A stretch of 22,418 nt of DNA, from contig DATBIO010000106.1 in the NCBI GenBank assembly GCA_036556965.1, forward strand, positions 1 through 22,418. The letters are read 5' to 3'. A model generated the notes under the pieces. The model did not search any database, had not been told where the DNA came from, and saw only the letters and a list, made by a program, of their open reading frames with translations. Shown here piece after piece: positions 1 to 8,762 of the stretch. The position numbers and the translations under genes are program-made. Origin of the DNA: DATBIO01 sp036556965. GTDB taxonomy: Bacteria > Acidobacteriota > Vicinamibacteria > Fen-336. How positions within the stretch are numbered: position 1 is the first letter of the stretch; every line of letters starts with the position of its first letter.

Positions 1-47
1 TCGGTTCGGCCAACGAGACGGAAATTCGCGCGCTCGCCGCCGGGGTC

Positions 48-64
48 GGCGCAACAGTTGCGCC
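48..64. promoter_or_regulatory. Perfect palindrome matching the window's enhancer dyad
   Basis: The sequence GGCGCAACAGTTGCGCC is a perfect palindrome with 8-bp arms around one central base. Its core CGCA-N5-TGCG (50-62) is the dyad found upstream of most sigma54 promoters in this window. No matching -24/-12 element lies between it and the left edge, and the adjacent USP gene has its promoter at its far end. It therefore probably serves a gene that starts beyond the left edge. Nothing convincing is coded in positions 1-184. Confidence 0.5.
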
Positions 65-127
65 TGGCCCCCCGGGCGCTTGACGGTCCGGAGATCGTCG
101 CTCGTTTCGGGGAGCCACTCTCCAGGT

Positions 128-147
128 CCGCCCTGGCCCCAGGGCGG
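128..147. terminator. GC hairpin beyond the USP gene
   Basis: CCGCCCTGG (128-136) and CCAGGGCGG (139-147) form a perfect 9-bp inverted repeat separated by CC. It lies about 40 bases past the stop of the minus-strand USP gene. There is no T-run on either side, so it is a plausible but not a classical intrinsic terminator. Confidence 0.4.
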
Positions 148-184
148 GGCCAGGAGACGGAGGCGGCTCCGAGGGTCGCTGGCC

Positions 185-1096
185 TCAGCCCTCGCGCACG
201 GTCAGCACCGGACAGGCGCCGCCCCTCACCACCTGGTTGGCGGTGGAGCCGAAGACGGCCACGTTCAGCGCGCTCCGGCCGCGGACGCCCATCACGATCA
301 GGTCGGCGTCGCGCTCGCGGGCCACGCGGAGGATCTCGGCGTAGGGCTTGCCCGAGGCCACGACCTCCTCGACCTCGCACCAGTCGCGGCTGGCCACGGG
401 AACGATGTCGCGCAGGCGGCGGTGCGCCTCGTCGGCCAGGAACCGGCGGAAGGCGGGGACGTCGAAGTGCCGGTGCTCCCGCACTTCCTCCTCGGGGCCC
501 CAGTCCACCACGTGGAGCACGTCGAGACGCGCCTTGGCCTCCTGGGCCAGGGAGAGGGCGTAGTCGAGCGCGTGCTTCGAGGGCGCCGAGAAGTCCACCG
601 GGCACACGATGCGGCCGAACAGGGGGCCCGCGGCGGTTCTTCCCTCCCGTTCCCGGCCGACGCTCAGCACCGGGCACTCGGCCTTCCGCAGCACCTTCTC
701 CGCCACGGAGCCCAGCATCAGGTGCTCGAACCCCTCGCGGCCGTGGCTTCCCATCACGATCAGGTCCGCGTCCATGCCCTCGGCATGGGAGAGGATCGTG
801 CGCGTGACGTGGCCCTCGAGGAGCAGGATCTCGGTGTCGACGCCGGCCTCGTCCGCGGGAGCCACGAACTCCCGCAGCCGGTCGAGCAGGTGGCCCTTCG
901 GGATGGGCGCCATCGTCATCGGATCGACGTACGTCGGGAACGAGGCGGCGACGGAGGGGACGAGCGGCAGGACGTGCAGGGCGGTGAGCTTGGCGCCGTA
1001 CCAGCGCGCGATGGGGACGGCGTGCTGGAGCGCGCGGACGGAGAACTCCGAGAAGTCCGTCGGGCAGAGGATGCGCCGGATCTCGATCATCGGCAT
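185..1096 (-). CDS. Tandem-domain universal stress protein
   Basis: Two UspA domains are fused in one 303-residue cytoplasmic protein (about residues 5-150 and 160-300). Both carry the ATP-binding signature GxxG-x9-G(S/T): GSHG followed nine residues later by GS in the first domain, and GVRG followed by GST in the second. Both domains are therefore of the ATP-binding class. Tandem Usp proteins are typical members of hypoxia, stationary-phase and dormancy responses. The ATG at 1096 has GGAGG four bases upstream; a second in-frame ATG at 1090 has a longer spacing and could be the real start. A sigma54-type promoter at 1172-1187 and an enhancer dyad at 1259-1271 lie upstream, so it appears to be transcribed separately from the P-type ATPase gene before it. 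Confidence 0.95.
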   Translation of the reverse strand: MPMIEIRRILCPTDFSEFSVRALQHAVPIARWYGAKLTALHVLPLVPSVAASFPTYVDPMTMAPIPKGHLLDRLREFVAPADEAGVDTEILLLEGHVTRTILSHAEGMDADLIVMGSHGREGFEHLMLGSVAEKVLRKAECPVLSVGREREGRTAAGPLFGRIVCPVDFSAPSKHALDYALSLAQEAKARLDVLHVVDWGPEEEVREHRHFDVPAFRRFLADEAHRRLRDIVPVASRDWCEVEEVVASGKPYAEILRVARERDADLIVMGVRGRSALNVAVFGSTANQVVRGGACPVLTVREG

Positions 1097-1171
1097 GGGC
1101 CCTCCGTGTTGGCCGCGGGTGCGCGAGCGCCCTTCAGGGCAGACGCCGGCGCGCCCGCCACCCGCTCCGGC

Positions 1172-1187
1172 TGCAACCCGGGTGCCG
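1172..1187 (-). promoter_or_regulatory. Sigma54-type -24/-12 promoter of the USP gene
   Basis: The minus strand reads CGGCAC-N5-TTGCA with GG and GC ten bases apart, matching the RpoN consensus TGGCAC-N5-TTGCW except for the first base. The predicted transcript would start near 1161, giving a leader of about 65 bases. Confidence 0.7.
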
Positions 1188-1204
1188 CCGTAACTCCTTG
1201 ATCG

Positions 1205-3703
1205 TCAGGCGCGCTCGCGCAGCGCACGCGTGGGCGGCCAGGGCCGGGCGCGCTCACGCGCAAAGGCTGCGCGCGGCGGCGCCTGGAACGACAAGAGGGG
1301 CAGCGCCCCGGCAAGGGCGGCGGCGGCCGCCACCAGCCATTCCGTGGCCGCCAACGGGGCCACCGCGAGCCGGGCCGCCGCGGCGGGCACCTGGAGCGCC
1401 GCGACCGAGAGCGCGACGGTCCCCGCCACCGCCACGCGGCTGGCCCCCGTCTGGAGCCGGCTCAGGATGGCCGTGCAGGCGGCGCTGCCGAGGGTCAGCG
1501 TGGCCAGGGCCAGCGCGCGCCCGCGCGGCGCGCTCCCCCCCGCTCCCGTCATGCCCGCCAGGAAGGCGGCGCCCACGGCCGCGGCCAGGGCCAGTCCCGT
1601 GAGGACGATGCCCGCCCGCTCGCCCCCCGAGAAGAGACCCGAGCGCTGGCGTCGCGCGCCCAGCCCGTCCCGCGACGAAGCGTTCTGGAAGACCAGCATG
1701 GCCGTGGGATGGATGAGCAGCTCGAGCCAGGCCACGTGCAGCGGCAGGTAGAGAAGGGGGAAACCCAGCAGCGGGACCGCCGCCGCCGTGCCCACGAGGG
1801 GCACATGGATGGCGATCAGGTAGGCGAAGGAGCGCTTCAGGTTGTCCAGGAGCTGGCGTCCCTCGCCCATGGCTCGCACGATGGTGTTGAAGTCGTCGTC
1901 GAGGAGGACGATGTCGGCGGCGTCGCGCGCCGCGCGCGTCCCCCGCTCGCCCATCGCGATGCCCACGTCGGCGCGCTGGAGGGCCGGCACGTCGTTGACG
2001 CCGTCGCCGGTGACGGCCACCACCTCTCCGTCGCGGGCCAGCGCGTCCACGATCTCCAGCTTGTGCGCGGGCAGGGCGCGGTAGACCGCGTGCACGCCGT
2101 CCAGGGCGCACGCCCCCGCGACCCGGGCGGCCGCCGCGACCGCGGCGCCGTCGCGCAGGACGAGAGGGCCTTCGGAGAGGCGGAGGTGCTCCGCCACCGC
2201 GCCCGCGGTGGCGGCATGGTCGCCGGTCAGCATCAGCGTGCGCACGCCTCCGCGCGCGCACTCCGCCACCGCCTGCGCCACTCCCGCACGCACGGGGTCC
2301 TCGAACAGGAGCAGGCCGGCCAGGCGGTACCCCGCCGGCGGCTCGAGGTCCGGGCCGTCCACGGGGCGCCAGGCCACCGCGAGCACCTTGTACCCGCGCG
2401 CCCCTTCCCGCTCCGCCCACGCCATCCACTCCCTGGCCTCCGCCGGCGGCAGGTCACAGCCGTCGAGGACCGTCTCCGGCGCGCCCTTGGTGGCCGCGAT
2501 CAACCCCCCGTCCTCGGGGGCGATGGCCGTCTCGCGCCGGCGCCCCTCGGTGAAGGGGAAGACGCGCAGCCGGTCCGGCAGCGCCGGCGGCGCGCGCTCG
2601 AGGACGGCGGCGTCGAGCGGGTCGTAGGAGTCCGCCCGCGAGGCCAGCGCCGCCAGCCCCAGCAGCCGCTCGTCCGGCACGCGCGCCCTCCGCAGGGCGG
2701 CCAGCCGGAGCCGGCCCTCGGTCAGGGTGCCCGTCTTGTCCGCGCAGACCACGGTCACGCGGCCGATGGTCTCCACGCACACCGCGCGGCGCACGAGCGC
2801 CTTGCGTCGGGCCAGCCGGTACACCCCGAGCCCGAGGAAGAAGGTGAAGGCCACCGGGAACTCCTCGGGGATGGCGGCCACGGCCAGGGTCAGGCCGCTG
2901 AGGAGGGCGTCGAGCCATCCGTGGCCCTGGGCGAGCCGCACCGCCGCCAGCAGCGCGCACGTTGCCACGGCGACGGCCACCAGGGCCGAGACCAGCCGCG
3001 CCATGGCCTGCTGGAGGGGGGTGCGCGCGCGCGCGCTGGCGGCGGCCAGACGGGCGATCTCGCCGTAGAGCGTCTCCGCGCCCGTGAAGGCCACCAGCAG
3101 GCGCGCCCCGCCCGTGAGCAGGCGCGTCCCCGCGTGACCCCAGTGCTCCGCGTCGACGGGTCCCCCGGCGGGCGGGCCCGGCATCCGCCGCTTGGGCACG
3201 GGATAGGCCTCCCCGGTCAGGGAAGATTCGTCCGCCTGGAGGTCCCGGCCGCCGACGATGAGGCCGTCCGCGGGGAACGTCTCCCCCGCCCCTACCTCGG
3301 CGAGGTCGCCGGGCACGAGCTCGCGCGCGGGCAGCTCGCCCAGCACGCCGTCGCGCCACACGCGGGCGCGCACGGCCAGCCGCTCGCCCAGCCCGCGCGT
3401 GGCGGACTGCGTGCGGCGGTGCAGGAACACGTCCATGCCCAGGAGGGGCGCCACCGCCGCCAGCAGGGTGGCCGCCTCCGCCGCGTTGCCCAGGAGCGCG
3501 TAGAGCGCGCCGGTGCCCACCAGCAGCCAGATCATGGGGTCGCGCAGCGCGTCGCGCGCCAGCTCGGCCCAGGCCCGTCCCTCGTCCTGGAGCAGGTCGT
3601 TGGCGCCGAAGAGACGGCGCCGCTCCGCCGCTTGCGCGGTGGCGAGGCCACCCTCCGTCGTGTCGAGCGCGGGCAGCCGCTCCCGGGGGAGCGGCCGGTT
3701 CAA
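1205..3703 (-). CDS. P-type cation-transporting ATPase (P2-like)
   Basis: This is an integral membrane cation pump of about 832 residues. Visible signatures are the actuator loop TGEA, the phosphorylation site DKTGTLTEG, the nucleotide-binding KGAPE, MLTGDH, and the hinge TGDGVNDVPAL. An N-terminal cation-ATPase segment and several hydrophobic membrane helices are present. The transport helix M4 reads IPEEFPV instead of the IPEGLP of SERCA-type calcium pumps, and M6 contains the sequence HVP, so the ion cannot be assigned. The open frame extends further upstream, but the start is placed at the TTG at 3703. It overlaps the stop of the LuxR gene as TTGA, which implies translational coupling, and the sequence before it is low-complexity and unlike the family. 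The gene probably shares the LuxR promoter. A loose functional parallel is CtpF of the mycobacterial DosR regulon. Confidence 0.9.
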   Translation of the reverse strand: MNRPLPRERLPALDTTEGGLATAQAAERRRLFGANDLLQDEGRAWAELARDALRDPMIWLLVGTGALYALLGNAAEAATLLAAVAPLLGMDVFLHRRTQSATRGLGERLAVRARVWRDGVLGELPARELVPGDLAEVGAGETFPADGLIVGGRDLQADESSLTGEAYPVPKRRMPGPPAGGPVDAEHWGHAGTRLLTGGARLLVAFTGAETLYGEIARLAAASARARTPLQQAMARLVSALVAVAVATCALLAAVRLAQGHGWLDALLSGLTLAVAAIPEEFPVAFTFFLGLGVYRLARRKALVRRAVCVETIGRVTVVCADKTGTLTEGRLRLAALRRARVPDERLLGLAALASRADSYDPLDAAVLERAPPALPDRLRVFPFTEGRRRETAIAPEDGGLIAATKGAPETVLDGCDLPPAEAREWMAWAEREGARGYKVLAVAWRPVDGPDLEPPAGYRLAGLLLFEDPVRAGVAQAVAECARGGVRTLMLTGDHAATAGAVAEHLRLSEGPLVLRDGAAVAAAARVAGACALDGVHAVYRALPAHKLEIVDALARDGEVVAVTGDGVNDVPALQRADVGIAMGERGTRAARDAADIVLLDDDFNTIVRAMGEGRQLLDNLKRSFAYLIAIHVPLVGTAAAVPLLGFPLLYLPLHVAWLELLIHPTAMLVFQNASSRDGLGARRQRSGLFSGGERAGIVLTGLALAAAVGAAFLAGMTGAGGSAPRGRALALATLTLGSAACTAILSRLQTGASRVAVAGTVALSVAALQVPAAAARLAVAPLAATEWLVAAAAALAGALPLLSFQAPPRAAFARERARPWPPTRALRERA
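1259..1271. promoter_or_regulatory. Enhancer dyad upstream of the USP promoter
   Basis: GCGCA-AAGGC-TGCGC (1258-1272) is a perfect copy of the dyad found in the other regulated gaps. It lies about 72 bp upstream of the -24 element, inside the last codons of the P-type ATPase gene. A weaker relative, CGCA-N5-CGCG, is at 1218-1230. Confidence 0.55.
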
Positions 3704-4437
3704 CGGGCGCGGCCGGTGACGGCGGGAGGGGGCGCGCCGGCCGGGGCGGCCGGCTCGATGGGCGCCCGCACCCATCCCCGCCGGAAGGCCAGCGACACCG
3801 CCTCCAGCTTGGAGTGCACGGCGAGCTTGTCGAGGATGTTGTGCACGTGGTTGCGCACGGTGGCCAGGCTCAGGTCGAGCTTCTGCGCGACTTCCTTGTT
3901 CTGGAGGCCCGAGGCCACCAGGTGGAGGATCTCGCACTCGCGCGCGGTCAGGGGCGGTGCTTCCACGGGAGCGCCCATCGCGGCCAGGGCGGGCACCGCC
4001 GGGTGCTCGGCGGGCACGGCCCCGTGCCGCGCCAGCAGCCGCGCCAGCCGGCTGTCCTCCGCGATCGGCTGCAGCAGGTGTACGACCATGAACAGGTCGG
4101 GGCGCACGCTGGGAAGGCGCAGGATGGTCACGCTGGTGAGCTGGGGCCCGCGGCCGTTCCCGGACACGGTGATCTCGAACCCGCCCACCGTGTCGCCGCC
4201 GCGCAGCCCCGCCATCACCGGGCAGTTCGCGTAGCAGAAGCGGTTGCCGAAGACGTCGCGTCCCGCGATGGCTTCGTAGCAGCGGAGGCCCAGCAGCTCG
4301 TCCGCGCGCCGGCCCAGGAGCTGCGCCGCACCGCTGTTGCAGAAGACGATGCGGTCGCGGCTGTCCGTGGCGAAGGCGGGAGGATGGCCAGCGGCGAGGA
4401 GATCCAGGAGATCCCCGTCACCGTCCGTTCGGCTCAT
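3700..4437 (-). CDS. PAS-LuxR transcriptional regulator with four PAS cysteines
   Basis: The protein has an N-terminal PAS domain (about residues 15-125) and a C-terminal LuxR/GerE helix-turn-helix (about 170-230: LTAREREIL-like start, then NKEVAQKLDLSLATVRNHVHNI). It has no receiver domain, so it is a one-component or accessory regulator. Counting from the ATG at 4437, cysteines stand at positions 33, 53, 68 and 72, the last three within the stretch RCYEAIAGRD to CYANCP. This could be a metal or Fe-S site, as in the PAS sensor NreB, but that is inference. An in-frame ATG at 4449 is an alternative start. The 4437 start is preferred because it lies about 29 bases after the -12 element, as in several other units here; no clear ribosome-binding site is seen for either. 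It is the first gene of an operon with the P-type ATPase. Confidence 0.85.
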   Translation of the reverse strand: MSRTDGDGDLLDLLAAGHPPAFATDSRDRIVFCNSGAAQLLGRRADELLGLRCYEAIAGRDVFGNRFCYANCPVMAGLRGGDTVGGFEITVSGNGRGPQLTSVTILRLPSVRPDLFMVVHLLQPIAEDSRLARLLARHGAVPAEHPAVPALAAMGAPVEAPPLTARECEILHLVASGLQNKEVAQKLDLSLATVRNHVHNILDKLAVHSKLEAVSLAFRRGWVRAPIEPAAPAGAPPPAVTGRAR

Positions 4438-4464
4438 TGCGTGGGCCATGACGCCGGAGGGTCG

Positions 4465-4480
4465 AGCAAGCGGGATGCCA
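4465..4480 (-). promoter_or_regulatory. Sigma54-type promoter of the LuxR-ATPase operon
   Basis: The minus strand reads TGGCAT-N5-TTGCT, which fits TGGCAC-N5-TTGCW closely and has the invariant GG-N10-GC. Transcription would begin near 4454, so the ATG at 4437 is the more likely start of the LuxR gene. Confidence 0.7.
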
Positions 4481-4533
4481 ACGGGCCTGGGGCCCCATCG
4501 CGGGCCTTCACGCCCCACCGTCCGGCCTTGCCC

Positions 4534-4577
4534 CGCAACCCTTGCGCAGGAGACCGCCCGCCGCCGCGTCGCTTGCG
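4534..4577. promoter_or_regulatory. Enhancer dyad pair upstream of the LuxR promoter
   Basis: CGCA-ACCCT-TGCG (4534-4546) is a perfect dyad. CGCG-TCGCT-TGCG (4565-4577) differs by one base in the left arm. Their starts are 31 bp apart. The nearer site is about 54 bp upstream of the -24 element. The first site could also form a small hairpin after the response-regulator stop at 4586. Confidence 0.55.
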
Positions 4578-4585
4578 GCAGCGGC

Positions 4586-5991
<1,406 letters not shown>

Positions 5992-5995
<4 letters not shown>

Positions 5996-7827
5996 GGCCT
6001 CGCTCCTTCCTGGCACTGGGCGGTCCGCAGGGGCAGGGTCACCGTGAACCTCGCCCCGCGCGGCTGCTCGTTCTCCGCCGTCACGTCGCCGCCGTGCTGC
6101 CGCACGATCTCCTGCACGATGGACAGCCCGAGCCCGGTGCCCATGGGCTTGGTGGTCACGAAGAGCTGGAACAGGTCCAGCCCGGCCGGCAGCCCGGGCC
6201 CCGTGTCGCGCACGACCAGGCGGGCCTGGTCGTCCGCCGTACCGCTCTCCACCACCACCTCTCCGCCCTCGGGCATGGCCTCGATGGCGTTGCGCACCAC
6301 GTTGATGACCACCTGCTTCATCTTCTCCGCGTCCATGCACAGGCAGGTGACGGGATCCCCGACACGGCGGCGCGCGATGGTGACGCCGCTCGCTTCCGCT
6401 TCCGGCGCGAGCAGGCGCACCACCTCGTCCACCACCGCTTCCAGGTCGCCGGGCTGGTGGCGGAGGCGGGCGCTGCGGGAGAAGAGCAGGAAGTCGCCCA
6501 CCAGGCCGTCGAGCCGGTGCACCTCGTCGCGGATGATGGACACCTGCTCCCCCATCTCGAGCGCCTTGTCCGCTTCCTCCAGGCGCCCGATGCGCCGCTC
6601 GAGGATGGACAGGGACAGCCCGATGGAGTTGAGCGGGTTCCGCACCTCGTGCGCCAGCCCGGAGGCGAAGGTGCCCAGGGCCGCCATCTTCTCCTGCTGG
6701 ATGACCTGGTCCTGGGCGTCCTTCAGCTCCCGGTAGGCGCGGCGCGCCTCCTCGTAGAGCCGGGCGTTGTCGATCTTCAGGGACGCCTGCGCGGCGAAGG
6801 CCTCCCCCACCTCGAGGTGCTCCTCCGTCCAGCGCGAGGGCCCACGCCGCGTGACCGCCAGCAGCCCCAGCGCGCGGTCCTCCGCGGTCATGGGGAGAAC
6901 CAGCGCAGACCCGGCGTCCCAGCGCCGCGCCAGCTCGGGGTTGGACCGTGGGTCCGCGCTCAGGTCGTCCACGGCGTGCGGACGCCGCTCCCCCAGGGCC
7001 AGCAGCGGGAGGCGCGCGTCCAGGGCCTCCAGGTCCACCAGGTCGCCTTCCCGGAGCTCGGGATGGAGAGCGCCCCCGGCGTGCGCGACGCGCATGGCGC
7101 GGGGGTCGTCGCCGAGGAGGACGAGGACGCGGTCGGCCCCCAGGACGTCGCGCGCGGTGGCGCCGACGGCGCTCAGGACGCTGGCGAGGTCGAGGGAGCC
7201 GCCCACGGCCTTGCTGACGGCGGCCATGGCCCGCGCCTCCTGGTTGCGCACCGACTCCGCGCTGCGATGGCGGGCCCTCTCCACGGCGATGCCGACCTGG
7301 TGCCCCACGGTGTCCAGGAAGCGCAGCTCGCGCTCGGAGAACACGCGGCCCGCCGGCGCGGCCACGTTCATCACCCCCCGCGTGCTGCCCTCGAACTGCA
7401 GCGGGACGCAGGCGTGGGCGGTGGCCGCGGACGGCCCCTCGACGATGTCGGGCATGCGCGGGCACTGGCTGGTGTTGCGGGCGAGCATGCTGTGGCCGGT
7501 CCAGAAGACCTCCGGACAGAGGCACAGGCCCAGGCCGTTCCGCTGGACGTCTGCCAGGTACCTGGTCGCGACCCCGCGCGAGGCGGTGAGTCGGAGACGC
7601 CGCTCCTGGCCGTCTCCCGTGAAGATCCACGCTGCCGGCACGCCCAGGCCCGCCACGATCTCGTCGAGGGCGGCCTCGAAGACGGCCTGCTCGTCGTCCT
7701 CGCCGTGGATCCGCACGACGAGCTGCGAGAGGATCTCGAGCTCGTGCTCCCGCTGCTGGTTTGCGTCGGTCAGCTCGCGGACGCGCTGCTCGTAGGCGGC
7801 GGTGAGGCGCTGGGCATCATGCTCCAT
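5992..7827 (-). CDS. Soluble two-GAF sensor histidine kinase
   Basis: The protein (611 residues from the ATG at 7827) has a short N-terminal coiled-coil region, GAF1 (about 36-185), GAF2 (about 200-355), a HisKA domain with phospho-acceptor H393 in the sequence LAHEVRNPLN, and a HATPase domain with N-box NVVRNAIEAM, G1 DTGPGLP and G2 GTGLGLSI. It has no membrane segment, so it senses a cytoplasmic signal. GAF1 holds cysteines at 102, 104, 122 and 140, a possible metal or Fe-S site; that is inference. Its partner is the overlapping NtrC-type regulator. A GTG at 7833 with GGGAG upstream is an alternative start, but the predicted sigma54 transcript would exclude that ribosome-binding site. Tandem-GAF kinases of hypoxia regulons (DosS, DosT) are the closest functional analogy, not a claimed orthology. 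Confidence 0.93.
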
Positions 7828-7850
7828 GTGCACGCTAGGGTACTCCCGCC

Positions 7851-7866
7851 GGCAACTTCTGCGCCA
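7851..7866 (-). promoter_or_regulatory. Sigma54-type promoter of the kinase-regulator operon
   Basis: The minus strand reads TGGCGC-N5-TTGCC with GG-N10-GC. The -12 end is C instead of A/T, so it is slightly off consensus. Transcription would start near 7840, 13 bases before the ATG at 7827. Confidence 0.6.
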
Positions 7867-7953
7867 GGCGATCCCAATACCTGGATGTGATTCATTCCAT
7901 TTGGTTTGAGCATGGGGCGCGCCTCCACTTGTCGCTGGAAGCGCGAATGCGAG

Positions 7954-7996
7954 CGCAAGGACTGCGGTTGGCGCCGCACGGCACGCAAGTCCTGCG
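7954..7996. promoter_or_regulatory. Two perfect enhancer dyads upstream of the kinase-regulator operon
   Basis: CGCA-AGGAC-TGCG (7954-7966) and CGCA-AGTCC-TGCG (7984-7996) are nearly identical and start exactly 30 bp apart. The near site lies about 88 bp upstream of the -24 element, the classical distance for an NtrC-type enhancer. The pair sits between the pdxH stop and the kinase start and implies autoregulation. Confidence 0.7.
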
Positions 7997-8007
7997 CGGA
8001 AGAGGGG

Positions 8008-8589
8008 TCATGGGTAGAGGAGTTGCAGCCTCCAGTTGTCCCCGACGCGGCGGAACTCCTCGCGGTGGTGAAGTCGGCCGAACGCCGCGCGCCAGAACTC
8101 GATCATCACCGGCACCAGCCGGTAGCCGCACCAGTACGGCGGCCGGGGCACCTTCACGCCCTCGAAGCGCCGCGTCGCGTCTTCGTAGCGCGCGATCAGC
8201 TCCTCCCGGGATCCCAGCGGCCGGCTCTGGTCCGAGGCCCAGGCGGCGAGCTGGCTCTCGCGGGGCCGCGTCGCGAAGTACGCATCGGCGGCCTCCGCAT
8301 CGACCCTCTCCACCGTCCCCTCGACCCGCACCTGCATCTCGACGCCCGGCCAATGGAAGCAGAGCGCGGCCCGCGGGTTGGCCCGCAGGTCGCCCGCCTT
8401 GCGGCTGCGCGTGGTGGTGAAGAACACGAACCCGCCGGCGTCGACCCCCTTCAGCAGGACCATGCGGACCGACGGCGCCCCACCCAGGTCCGCGGTGGCC
8501 AGCGCGACCGCGGTGGGATCGCCCTCCTCCTGGGCGCACGCCTTCTCGAGGAGGTCGCGGAAGAGGGCGATGGGGTCGGGGGCACGCAT
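8008..8589 (-). CDS. pdxH: Pyridoxamine/pyridoxine 5'-phosphate oxidase
   Basis: PdxH uses FMN and oxygen to turn pyridoxamine or pyridoxine 5'-phosphate into PLP in the cytoplasm. The 193-residue protein shows the family features in order: SVRMVLLKG, FFTTTRSRKA (phosphate and FMN contacts), the RPRESQLAAWASDQS segment, PPYWCGYR, and the C-terminal IEFW...RLHHRE...W.L. The ATG at 8589 is chosen because the open frame before it begins with a TTG that lies inside a sigma54-type -12 element. The predicted leader is then only about six bases, so the mRNA may be nearly leaderless. Its inclusion in the regulon makes sense because the tryptophanase encoded further right needs PLP, although the enzyme itself consumes oxygen. 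Confidence 0.93.
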   Translation of the reverse strand: MRAPDPIALFRDLLEKACAQEEGDPTAVALATADLGGAPSVRMVLLKGVDAGGFVFFTTTRSRKAGDLRANPRAALCFHWPGVEMQVRVEGTVERVDAEAADAYFATRPRESQLAAWASDQSRPLGSREELIARYEDATRRFEGVKVPRPPYWCGYRLVPVMIEFWRAAFGRLHHREEFRRVGDNWRLQLLYP

Positions 8590-8605
8590 CTTCGGCCACC
8601 GTGGC

Positions 8606-8621
8606 TGCAAGCCGCGGTCCG
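8606..8621 (-). promoter_or_regulatory. Sigma54-type promoter of pdxH
   Basis: The minus strand reads CGGACC-N5-TTGCA with GG-N10-GC. The very short distance to the pdxH ATG (about 18 bases from the -12 element) is a weakness. The correctly placed dyad pair upstream is a strength. Confidence 0.5.
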
Positions 8622-8708
8622 GGCCCGCCTGGCCCCGGCACGATCGTTGTTAGTGCGTGGGCTCGGAGCGGGAAGGGCCTTGCCGCGCGCGCCCGCGGGG
8701 GGCGGCCG

Positions 8709-8752
8709 CGCATGCCTTGCCGGTCGGGCGCGCGGGCGGCGCATGGGCTGCG
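8709..8752. promoter_or_regulatory. Enhancer dyad pair upstream of pdxH
   Basis: CGCA-TGGGC-TGCG (8740-8752) is perfect and is flanked by G and C. CGCA-TGCCT-TGCC (8709-8721) has one mismatch. The starts are 31 bp apart. The near site is about 88 bp from the pdxH -24 element, the same as in the kinase operon. The pair also lies just before the YwiC-like gene on the other strand. Confidence 0.5.
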
Positions 8753-8762
8753 CGCAGGAGCG

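Noticed and set aside
3..83. Open frame on the plus strand ending at TGA 81-83, as a possible 3' end of a gene
   Set aside because: Only 26 codons are visible, third-position GC is lower than in the neighbours, and the stretch contains the perfect regulatory palindrome, so non-coding DNA is more likely.
3704..3937. 78-residue N-terminal extension of the P-type ATPase frame
   Set aside because: It overlaps the LuxR coding region, is low-complexity and does not resemble the family; the TTG at 3703 is a better start.
1709..4234. Long plus-strand open frame (841 codons) opposite the ATPase and LuxR genes
   Set aside because: It is the antisense shadow of two recognisable genes, with no motifs of its own.
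5996..7630. Very long open frame upstream of the response regulator, suggesting a 1014-residue fusion
   Set aside because: This is the kinase gene read in another frame; stop-poor high-GC DNA keeps it open. The kinase frame contains all the conserved motifs.
8012..8027. GG-N10-GC match ending TTGCA on the plus strand inside the end of pdxH
   Set aside because: It points antisense into pdxH, the -24 half is GGGTAG, and no gene start follows. Probably chance.
8636..8651. Possible sigma54 promoter CGGCAC-N5-TTGTT before the YwiC-like gene
   Set aside because: The invariant GC of the -12 element is GT, so it should not work as an RpoN promoter.
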